Origin: Omnitrophica WOR_2 bacterium RIFCSPHIGHO2_02_FULL_67_20
GTDB lineage: Bacteria > Omnitrophota > Gorgyraeia > Aquiviventales > Aquiviventaceae
Direction: 5' to 3'
Length of the DNA stretch: 14,550 nucleotides
Assembly (NCBI GenBank): GCA_001805695.1
Contig: MHGT01000014.1
Coordinates: 1-14,550, forward strand
A program made the position numbers and the translations under genes. The notes under the pieces were generated by a model that ran no database searches, was not told where the DNA came from, and worked only from the letters and a program-made list of their open reading frames with translations. Shown here one piece after another: positions 1-5,499 of the stretch (positions within the stretch are counted from its first letter, which is position 1; each line of letters opens with the position of its first letter).

Positions 1-2
1 TG

Positions 3-32
3 CGGCGGCCGGACCCCGGCATGCGGACGTGA
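3..32 (+). CDS. possible 3' end of an upstream gene (partial)
   Basis: The first bases read as an open frame ending in TGA at 30-32, with visible C-terminal residues RRPDPGMRT. The stop overlaps the GTG start of ispD by two bases, as expected for a translationally coupled upstream gene. Ten codons are too few to identify the product. In several bacteria a PIN/TRAM-domain protein lies just before ispD, but nothing here demonstrates that. Confidence 0.3.
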   Translation, partial: RRPDPGMRT

Positions 33-883
33 GCGGCGTTGCGGCAATTGTTCCAGCGGCAGGCACAGGCTCCCGGGTTGGAGGACGGCGGAACAAGCTG
101 TTTCTGCCGCTCGCCGGTGAGCCGCTCCTCGCGCATACGCTCCGGGCGCTCCAGGCCAGTGCCGCCGTGCGATGGATCGTCGTGGCGATACGGCCGGAGG
201 ACCGGGTACCGGTCGACGCGCTCCTGCGCCGCTGCCGGGTCACCAAGGCGCTGCCGCCCGTGCCGGGCGGGGCGTCGCGCGCAGAATCCGTGGCCTCCGC
301 CTTTGGCGCTCTGCCCGCCGGTGTCACGTGGGTGCTCATCCATGACGGCGCGCGGCCGTGCCTGGCCCAGGCGCTTGTGTCGCGGGCGGTCGGCGAGGCG
401 AAGCGGCACGGCGCCGTGGCGTGCGGCTTGCCCGCGTCGCTGACGGTGAAGGCGGCGGACGAAGAGGGCCGGGTTCGGGTGACGCTCGACCGCGAGGGGC
501 TGTGGTTCGTCCAGACCCCGCAGGTGTTCCGGCGGGACTGGTTCGGCGAGGCGCTCTCACGGACCGGATTCAGTCGCACCAGAGGCAACGGCCACGCCGC
601 GCGAACACTCGAGCGATTTCCGGATGATCCCACCACCTGTCTGCTGGCCGAAAGGCCGGCTGACATTCGTCAGCCGTCTGCCTTTGGCAGACCAGACAGG
701 TGGTGGGATGACGCCGCCCTGATGGAGGCGGCCGGGTTCGCCGTGCGCATGATCCAGGGCGATCCGCTGAACATCAAAGTCACGACGAAAGAAGACGTCA
801 TGCTGGCAGAAGCGATCTTGCGAAGCAGGACCCCGGGATCCCATGAGAGTCGGAATCGGCTACGACATCCATCGGCTCGTTAG
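29..883 (+). CDS. ispD: 2-C-methyl-D-erythritol 4-phosphate cytidylyltransferase (IspD), with an in-frame insertion
   Basis: This cytosolic enzyme of the non-mevalonate (MEP) isoprenoid pathway joins CTP and methylerythritol phosphate to give CDP-ME. The N-terminal nucleotide-binding loop is PAAGTGSR (residues 9-16), with the conserved lysine at K23 in NKLF. HDGARP (105-110) and NIKVTTKED (248-256) are further family motifs. The protein has 284 residues against about 230-240 for the family. Twenty-eight of the extra residues (201-228) come from a palindromic 84-nt insertion; about 25 more form a C-terminal tail that overlaps ispF. The GTG start at 29 is chosen because it gives the normal N-terminus and overlaps an upstream stop. 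Whether the enzyme is active with the insertion is unknown. The insertion lies between the family's strongest motifs, so activity is plausible. Confidence 0.93.
   Translation: MSGVAAIVPAAGTGSRVGGRRNKLFLPLAGEPLLAHTLRALQASAAVRWIVVAIRPEDRVPVDALLRRCRVTKALPPVPGGASRAESVASAFGALPAGVTWVLIHDGARPCLAQALVSRAVGEAKRHGAVACGLPASLTVKAADEEGRVRVTLDREGLWFVQTPQVFRRDWFGEALSRTGFSRTRGNGHAARTLERFPDDPTTCLLAERPADIRQPSAFGRPDRWWDDAALMEAAGFAVRMIQGDPLNIKVTTKEDVMLAEAILRSRTPGSHESRNRLRHPSAR
622..711 (+). repeat. 84-nt cloverleaf palindromic element inserted in ispD
   Basis: The outer arms 627-643 and 693-709 are perfect 17-bp complements. Between them are three hairpins: 644-659 (6 bp including one G-T pair, loop GAAA), 660-673 (5 bp, loop ATTC) and 676-692 (7 bp, loop TTT). 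Only two bases (674-675) at the junction are unpaired. GGATGA occurs at 622-627 and again at 706-711, exactly 84 nt apart. It looks like a duplicated target, although part of it also belongs to the stem end. Deleting 84 nt leaves the frame intact and gives PDDAALME, matching the usual TDDAALVE-like IspD motif. It resembles the coding palindromic elements of Rickettsia in behaviour. No relationship in sequence can be claimed. Confidence 0.85.
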
Positions 884-1310
884 CAAGCGGCCCCTCGTCC
901 TCGGTGGCGTGAAGATTCCCTACCACAAGGGGTTGATGGGCCATTCCGACGCCGATGTGCTGGTCCATGCTATTATCGATGCCTTGTTGGGAGCGATCGG
1001 CGATGGGGATATCGGCCACCATTTCCCTTCTAGCAAGCCGGCCTACCGGGGCATCTCCAGTTTAGCATTATTGAAGCGCGTTGGAGACCGCGTCGAGGAA
1101 GACGGTTTTGCCATCGCCAACATCGACACGACAGTCATCGCTGAGCAGCCGAACCTGAACCTCTTCAAGACGGCGATGGCGCAGACGATCGCGCGCACGC
1201 TGGAGCTGCCGGAGAACGCCGTGAACATCAAGGCGCATACGAACGAAGGGTTGGGCGCTGTCGGGCGCGGCGAGGCGATGGCTGCACACGCGGTCGTCCT
1301 CGTGGAGTAA
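843..1310 (+). CDS. ispF: 2-C-methyl-D-erythritol 2,4-cyclodiphosphate synthase (IspF)
   Basis: IspF converts CDP-ME 2-phosphate to the cyclic diphosphate MEcPP with release of CMP, a later step of the same pathway as IspD. The metal ligands D8, H10 and H42 are present in GYDIH and VHAIID. The motifs GHSDAD (33-38) and DGDIGHHFP (54-62) are intact, and the C-terminus carries TNEGLGAVGRGE. At 155 residues the protein has the family's usual length, and it should form a homotrimer. The ATG at 843 gives the canonical MRVGIGYD start and lies 41 nt inside the end of ispD, so the two genes are almost certainly co-translated. No independent ribosome binding site stands out. Confidence 0.97.
   Translation: MRVGIGYDIHRLVSKRPLVLGGVKIPYHKGLMGHSDADVLVHAIIDALLGAIGDGDIGHHFPSSKPAYRGISSLALLKRVGDRVEEDGFAIANIDTTVIAEQPNLNLFKTAMAQTIARTLELPENAVNIKAHTNEGLGAVGRGEAMAAHAVVLVE
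1304..1307 (+). promoter_or_regulatory. ribosome binding site of cysE
   Basis: GGAG lies 8 nt before the ATG at 1316 and overlaps the end of ispF, whose TAA ends at 1310. It supports this start and coupling with ispF. Confidence 0.6.
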
Positions 1311-1315
1311 CGACC

Positions 1316-2020
1316 ATGACGCTGTGGTACGTTGTCGGCGCCCTCGTCCTCCTCGTCGCGGTCCTGGTCGTCGTGCGAGTGCTCTTCGCGGCGGAAATCC
1401 GCGCCTGCTTTGAGCGGGACCCCGCAGCCCGCAATCTGGTCGAAGTCCTGCTGACCTATTCCGGGCTCCACGCGCTCATCGTCCACCGCCTCGCGCATGG
1501 GCTCGACCGGCTGCGCGTACCCGTCCTGCCGCGGCTCCTCATGACGGCGGCGCGGTGGCTCACCGGTGTAGAGATCCACCCCTCGGCGGTGATCGGCCGG
1601 GGCCTCTTCATCGACCACGGGATGGGGGTCGTGATCGGCGAGACCGCCGTCATCGGCGACAACGTCACCCTCTTCCAGGGGGTGACGCTGGGCGGCACCG
1701 GCAAGGAGCGCGGCAAGCGCCACCCGACGATCGGCAACCACGTCGTCATCGGCACCGGCGCCAAAGTGCTGGGGAACATCACCGTCGGCAGCCACTCGAT
1801 GATCGGGGCCAACGCCGTCGTCGTCCGAGACGTGCCCGAGCACTCCACTGTCGTCGGCGTGCCCGGCCGCATCGCGCGGACGAAGGACCGCGATTTCCTC
1901 GGCATCAACCTGGACCATACGCACCTGCCAGACCCGCTGGCCGAGCGCCTCGAAACGCTCCAGCACGAGATCGACGCGCTCGAACGGCATCTCAAAGAGC
2001 ACCGCAAGTCGCAGTCCTGA
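1316..2020 (+). CDS. cysE: serine O-acetyltransferase (CysE/EpsC type)
   Basis: It acetylates serine with acetyl-CoA to give O-acetylserine, the acceptor for sulfide in cysteine synthesis. The short bacterial form is recognised from DPAARN (35-40), LTYSGLHA and the left-handed beta-helix hexapeptide repeats from about residue 85. Those repeats contain the catalytic pair D100-H101 in IDHGMGVVIGET and the CoA-loop sequence GVTLGGTGKERGKRHPTI. The C-terminal part (about 205-232) is charged and probably helical. The protein has 234 residues. Residues 3-25 are strongly hydrophobic and look like a membrane anchor, an addition compared with the Bacillus enzyme. A GGAG at 1304-1307, overlapping the ispF stop, lies 8 nt before the ATG. 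The cysS gene follows, giving a cysteine supply-and-use pair. Confidence 0.93.
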   Translation: MTLWYVVGALVLLVAVLVVVRVLFAAEIRACFERDPAARNLVEVLLTYSGLHALIVHRLAHGLDRLRVPVLPRLLMTAARWLTGVEIHPSAVIGRGLFIDHGMGVVIGETAVIGDNVTLFQGVTLGGTGKERGKRHPTIGNHVVIGTGAKVLGNITVGSHSMIGANAVVVRDVPEHSTVVGVPGRIARTKDRDFLGINLDHTHLPDPLAERLETLQHEIDALERHLKEHRKSQS

Positions 2021-2021
2021 T

Positions 2022-2076
2022 GGGGTCAGACCCCAATCGTGAAACTTGCCAACTTCTGAGCGTGGGGTCTGACCCC
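2022..2076 (+). repeat. inverted repeat GGGGTCAGACCCC between cysE and cysS
   Basis: GGGGTCAGACCCC at 2022-2034 and its exact complement GGGGTCTGACCCC at 2064-2076 flank a 29-nt centre. One further pair (2035/2063) extends the stem to 14 bp. Each arm is itself a near-perfect palindrome around one central base. The element fills almost the whole cysE-cysS spacer and ends 2 nt before the cysS ATG, where no Shine-Dalgarno is visible. I recall the same core motif as a common interspersed repeat in environmental bacteria, sometimes linked to REP-type elements. That link is recollection, not shown here. There is no T-run, so it is not a typical terminator. Confidence 0.85.
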
Positions 2077-2078
2077 GC

Positions 2079-3587
2079 ATGAGTCTGCGCCTCTACAACA
2101 CCCTCACGCGTTCCTTGGAGCCCTTCGAGCCGCTGGCACCGCCCAAGGTGGGCCTCTACGTCTGCGGCCCGACGGTCTACGACGACCCGCACATCGGCCA
2201 TGCCCGTAGCGCGTACATCTTCGACGTCCTCCGCCGCTACCTGAAGCACAGAGGCTACGACGTGACCTTCGTCCGGAACGTGACGGACGTGGATGACAAG
2301 ATCATTGAGAAGGCTCGGCAAGAACTTGGGACACAGGATGCAGGACACAGGACCCAGGATCTGAAAGCGAAGTGCGAGGAGGTAGCGGAGCGCTACCTCA
2401 AAAGTTACCACGATGTGCTGGGCCGCCTCGGCATCGCCGCTCCTGATAGGGAGCCAAAAGCGACGGGACACGTCCTTCCTGATTCGAAGAACGTTGAAGC
2501 GACGAAGAAGATCGACGCCTCGATGACGGGGTGTATCAGCCAGCTCATCACGAAGAATATGGCGTACCCGGCTGGGGGCGACGTCTATTTTTCCGTCCGC
2601 CGATTCGCGGAGTATGGGAAGCTGTCAAATCGCTCTCCCGATGACTTAAAGGCCGGCGCGCGAATAGAGCCGGGGGAGCATAAAGAGGATCCCCTCGATT
2701 TCGCCCTCTGGAAGGCAGCGAAACCCGATGAGCCGTCTTGGAATAGTCCGTGGGGACCTGGACGCCCTGGCTGGCATATTGAATGCTCTGTCATGAGCAC
2801 CGCCTACCTCGGGGACGCCTTTGATATTCACGGCGGCGGCGTCGACCTCGTCTTTCCCCACCATGAGAACGAAATTGCCCAAGCGCGCGCGCTCGGGAAG
2901 CCCTTTGCCAAATATTGGATCCACAACGGCCTGCTGACGGTGAACGGCGAGAAGATGTCAAAATCTCTCGGAAATTTCATTACGGTGGATGCTGTACTGA
3001 AAGAATGGAATGAACCTGATGTTCTCAAAATGTTCTTCTTAGGGACACATTATCGAAACCCCATTGATTACAGCGTTGAGAACCTTCGAGCGTCCTTTGA
3101 ACGCCTGAAGAACCAGGTTCATTTCTTGCGAATCGCAAGCTTACTCGAAGTCGGAATTGAACCACCAAGCAAACTGCCGCAGGAGATACTAAGGTTAGAG
3201 CATGAGTTTACCGAAGCCATGGACACTGATCTCAATACACCTGGCGCGCTGGCGGTACTAGATAAGCTGGTGAAAGCTGGTCAGCGACTTATTCAGGATG
3301 CGGCCACCGCGTATGAGAAAGGCGACGAAGTACAGCGGAATCACAGAACGGGTGGCATTGTTTCAGTTAGCCACACTCTACGACGTCTTGGAGAGGTGCT
3401 AGGTTTATTTGGGAGCGTTGGGGCATTCAAGCTTTCAGAAGAAGATAGGCGGCTGATCGACCAGCGCGAGGCAGCGCGGAAACGCAAGGAATTTCAACTC
3501 TCTGATCAGATTCGCCAAAAGCTTTCGGCGAAAGGGTATGTGGTCGAGGATACGCCTGACGGACCAATCGTCTATCCGAAGTCCTAA
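2079..3587 (+). CDS. cysS: cysteinyl-tRNA synthetase
   Basis: This class I aminoacyl-tRNA synthetase charges tRNA-Cys. Visible signatures are C29 in YVCGPTVYD, a probable zinc ligand, HIGH at 38-41, GRPGWHIECS with another zinc-site cysteine, GGGVDLVFPHHENE, and KMSKS at 292-296. The C-terminal region from about residue 340 is the helical anticodon-binding part. The 502 residues exceed the usual 460-480. Two extra stretches account for this: residues 84-95, encoded by a heptamer array, and about residues 133-148 between KATGHV and the next conserved helix. From about position 2430 onward the GC content falls well below that of the neighbours. All catalytic motifs remain, so the gene is probably functional. 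Confidence 0.96.
   Translation: MSLRLYNTLTRSLEPFEPLAPPKVGLYVCGPTVYDDPHIGHARSAYIFDVLRRYLKHRGYDVTFVRNVTDVDDKIIEKARQELGTQDAGHRTQDLKAKCEEVAERYLKSYHDVLGRLGIAAPDREPKATGHVLPDSKNVEATKKIDASMTGCISQLITKNMAYPAGGDVYFSVRRFAEYGKLSNRSPDDLKAGARIEPGEHKEDPLDFALWKAAKPDEPSWNSPWGPGRPGWHIECSVMSTAYLGDAFDIHGGGVDLVFPHHENEIAQARALGKPFAKYWIHNGLLTVNGEKMSKSLGNFITVDAVLKEWNEPDVLKMFFLGTHYRNPIDYSVENLRASFERLKNQVHFLRIASLLEVGIEPPSKLPQEILRLEHEFTEAMDTDLNTPGALAVLDKLVKAGQRLIQDAATAYEKGDEVQRNHRTGGIVSVSHTLRRLGEVLGLFGSVGAFKLSEEDRRLIDQREAARKRKEFQLSDQIRQKLSAKGYVVEDTPDGPIVYPKS
2328..2362 (+). repeat. heptamer array (AGGAYMC, five units) inside cysS
   Basis: Five 7-nt units run without interruption, starting at 2328, 2335, 2342, 2349 and 2356. 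The consensus is AGGAYMC, and the first and last units are degenerate. In the cysS frame they encode GTQDAGHRTQDL, where TQD recurs after seven residues because three heptamers make seven codons. The array lies between the VTDVDDKI segment and the next conserved helix, a surface position where CysS proteins vary in length. Confidence 0.75.
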
Positions 3588-3726
3588 ATGGAACCGCCAA
3601 TGCACCTTAACATTCCAAGGAGGCGGTTCCATGTACCCCGAGCAAGCGAAGCGCGTCGAGGGGTACCCTTCGACAGGCTCAGGGTAAATGCGCCCCTCAG
3701 GTTACGGTGCATTTGGGGGTGCATTT
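3588..3726 (+). repeat. composite inverted-repeat region downstream of cysS
   Basis: Several nested repeats follow the cysS stop directly. An 11-bp perfect inverted repeat, ATGGAACCGCC/GGCGGTTCCAT, pairs 3588-3598 with 3622-3632. A 13-nt arm at 3599-3611 pairs with 3701-3713 with one mismatch, and its GGTGCATTT half recurs at 3718-3726. Between them GTACCCC (3633-3639) pairs with GGGGTAC (3660-3666). CCCTTCGACAGGCTCAGGG occupies 3666-3684, a motif I know as a widespread interspersed repeat in bacterial genomes. No credible coding frame is visible. The region looks like an accumulation or nesting of small non-coding elements. Confidence 0.7.
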
Positions 3727-3765
3727 AGGTACCAGCCGCAATATGAATATGAAAGGTGACTGTCA

Positions 3766-3779
3766 CTTTGAACTTTGAA
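3766..3779 (+). repeat. short CTTTGAA heptamer repeat upstream of tmk
   Basis: CTTTGAA occurs twice in tandem at 3766-3772 and 3773-3779, just after a small palindrome GTGAC-T-GTCAC, and ends 14 nt before the tmk start. Two units alone would not be noteworthy. It is listed because the 7-nt period matches the other arrays in the window. Confidence 0.4.
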
Positions 3780-3793
3780 CGGCGCCAGGTGCC

Positions 3794-4450
3794 ATGAGGC
3801 ACGGTTTCTTCATCACGCTCGAGGGTCCTGAAGGCTCCGGCAAGTCGAGCCAGGCGCGCTCACTGGTCCGGACGCTGCAGCGGAACGGCCGGAAGGTGAC
3901 ATTCCTCCGGGACCCGGGCTCGACGGCGCTGGGACGCGCCCTGCGGCGCGCGCTGCTGCACACCTCGGCCGAGCTCTCGCCGCTGGCCGAAGCACTCCTC
4001 TTCATCGGCGGGCGGGTGGCGCTCGTTGAAGAGCGCGTGGCACCGGCCCTCGCGCGGGGGCGGGTGGTGGTCTGCGACCGGTTCCATGATTCGACCATCG
4101 CGTACCAGGGCTATGGAGGCGGCGTCGATCCGGCCTGGCTCGACCGGCTCGGCCGGCGGGCCATCGGCGGTATCGTGCCGGACCTGACGGTGCTGCTGGA
4201 TGTGCCGGTGGAGCGGGGATTCGCCAGGCTGCGCCGCCGGCATGACCGCATGGAGCGCAAGACGCGCCGGTTCCACCACCGCGTGCGCGCCGGCTATCTG
4301 AAGCTGGCCAAGTGCGATCCGAGGCGGTTCGTCGTTGTTGACGCCTCCCGCTCGCCCCGTGCAGTACAACGACAGATCGAACTTATTGTGCTCAGGCGCA
4401 TTCGGGTTCTTGCCCCGAGCCCCGAGCCCCAAGCCCCAAGCGGTAGATAG
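3794..4450 (+). CDS. tmk: thymidylate kinase
   Basis: It phosphorylates dTMP to dTDP with ATP in the cytosol, for DNA synthesis. The P-loop is GPEGSGKSS (11-19). RDPGST replaces the common REPGGT near residue 40. CDRFHDSTIAYQG carries the conserved DR, S and YQG positions of the substrate-binding region. An arginine-rich LID segment with DRMERKTRRFHHRVRAGY follows. The protein has 218 residues, slightly longer than usual. The last dozen or so (LAPSPEPQAPSGR) are encoded by a GCCCCRA heptamer array rather than by conserved sequence. The stop TAG is directly followed by the holB ATG. Pairing of tmk with holB is common in bacteria and supports both calls. Confidence 0.95.
   Translation: MRHGFFITLEGPEGSGKSSQARSLVRTLQRNGRKVTFLRDPGSTALGRALRRALLHTSAELSPLAEALLFIGGRVALVEERVAPALARGRVVVCDRFHDSTIAYQGYGGGVDPAWLDRLGRRAIGGIVPDLTVLLDVPVERGFARLRRRHDRMERKTRRFHHRVRAGYLKLAKCDPRRFVVVDASRSPRAVQRQIELIVLRRIRVLAPSPEPQAPSGR
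4412..4439 (+). repeat. heptamer array (GCCCCRA, four units) at the tmk-holB junction
   Basis: Four exact 7-nt units, two GCCCCGA then two GCCCCAA, start at 4412, 4419, 4426 and 4433. They encode the proline-rich C-terminal tail of thymidylate kinase and end 11 nt before the holB start. The same heptamer recurs at the metG 3' end. Confidence 0.8.
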
Positions 4451-5425
4451 ATGGCCTGGAACGACGTCTACGGACACGACGACGCCAAGCGGCTCCTCCG
4501 CGTCCATCTCGCCTCCCGCGAGGTGCCGGGCGCCTACCTCTTCGTTGGCCCGGAGGGGGTCGGCAAGCGGAAGCTGGCCCTTGAAATGGCCAGGGCGCTC
4601 AACTGCACCGCGGAAGAAGGCCAGCGTCCTTGCGATCAGTGTCCCACCTGCGCCCAAATCATGAAAGGCGGCCACCCGGACGTCCATCTCTTGCTGCCTG
4701 GCGGAGCTTCCGATCAGGTGAAAATCGAATCGGTGCGGCAGCTCCTCGGCCGGTTCGCCCTCCGGCCCTTCAACGCCGCGGTCCAGGTCGCACTCATCGA
4801 TGGAGCGCACCGGCTGACGGAGGAGGCGGCCAACGCCCTCCTCAAGGCGTTGGAGGAGCCATCGCGTTCCGCCCGCTTCCTCCTGACGACTTCGCGGCTG
4901 GCCGACTGTCTGCCGACGATCGTGTCGCGCTGCCAGCTCGTCCGGTGCGGGCCGCTGCCGGCCGATGTGGTGAGGCACCTCCTCACGGACCTCCACGGCT
5001 GCGATCCGCGGACCGCGGAGGCAGCCTCGCGCCTCTCGGCGGGCAGTGTTTCCAGGGCGCTGGAGCTGGCCGGGCGGTGGGACGCCTACCAGCGCACACT
5101 CGCGCGCCTGGGGGCCGAGCAGCTCCAGACCGAGTGGCTCGAGCGGGGGCTTCCGGAGACGCGCCAGGAGGTCGCCCAGCTGTTGGAGGAGATGACGGCG
5201 TGGCTGCGCGACGTCGCGGTGGCGGCCGCCGGATCTCCGGAGCAGATTGCGCATACCGAGCACGGCGAGGCGCTGCGCACGCAGGCCGCCGCCATGGACG
5301 TGGACCGGTGCGTGGACACCGCCTTCGAGCTCTTGAGCCTGCGCGAGTCGCTGGAGCAGTTCGTGAGTCCGCGGCTCGTCGCCAGCCTCGCACGGGAAAA
5401 ATGGCTCTCACTCCTAGGGGCGTAG
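4451..5425 (+). CDS. holB: DNA polymerase III delta-prime subunit
   Basis: This AAA+ protein is part of the clamp loader that places the sliding clamp on DNA. Visible are a Walker A motif GPEGVGKR (33-40), four cysteines of a zinc-binding module (C52, C61, C64, C67), the segment DGAHRLTEEAANALLKALEEP, and the SRCQ sensor motif. The weak Walker A and a length of 324 residues favour delta-prime (HolB) over the longer tau/gamma subunit DnaX. The ATG follows the tmk stop with no spacing and no Shine-Dalgarno, so translation is probably coupled to tmk. The stop codon TAG at 5423-5425 lies inside a heptamer array. Confidence 0.9.
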   Translation: MAWNDVYGHDDAKRLLRVHLASREVPGAYLFVGPEGVGKRKLALEMARALNCTAEEGQRPCDQCPTCAQIMKGGHPDVHLLLPGGASDQVKIESVRQLLGRFALRPFNAAVQVALIDGAHRLTEEAANALLKALEEPSRSARFLLTTSRLADCLPTIVSRCQLVRCGPLPADVVRHLLTDLHGCDPRTAEAASRLSAGSVSRALELAGRWDAYQRTLARLGAEQLQTEWLERGLPETRQEVAQLLEEMTAWLRDVAVAAAGSPEQIAHTEHGEALRTQAAAMDVDRCVDTAFELLSLRESLEQFVSPRLVASLAREKWLSLLGA

Positions 5426-5490
5426 GGCGAAGGGTGGGGGGCGAAGGGACATCACGTAGTACCCCTTCGCCCTTCGCCCTTAACCCTTCG
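5417..5490 (+). repeat. inverted pair of GGGCGAA-type heptamer arrays between holB and metG
   Basis: About five G-rich heptamers (5417-5451) face four C-rich ones (5463-5490, consensus CCCTTCG) across a short centre. The two arms are complementary and could form a long imperfect hairpin. The left arm includes the holB stop codon, and the right arm ends 9 nt before the metG ATG, where no Shine-Dalgarno is seen. There is no following T-run. Confidence 0.8.
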
Positions 5491-5499
5491 CCATCGTGA

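Noticed and set aside
622..711. The cloverleaf in ispD as a tRNA gene or an integron attC site
   Set aside because: Stem lengths do not fit a tRNA (17-bp outer stem, 3- and 4-nt loops), and there is no T-loop or anticodon loop. The conserved attC core sequences are also missing.
1043..2080. Long antisense open frame (345 codons) over ispF and cysE
   Set aside because: It is the shadow of GC-rich genes on the other strand. Its translation is rich in D, R, H and V with no recognisable domain, whereas ispF and cysE are certain.
3741..3793. AT-rich stretch ATATGAATATGAA before tmk as a promoter
   Set aside because: No -35 at a suitable distance and only a poor -10 match; it can equally be part of the lower-GC repeat region.
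5417..5490. Inverted heptamer arrays as intrinsic terminators
   Set aside because: Stems are long and imperfect, no T-run follows, and the flanking genes run the same way with tight spacing.
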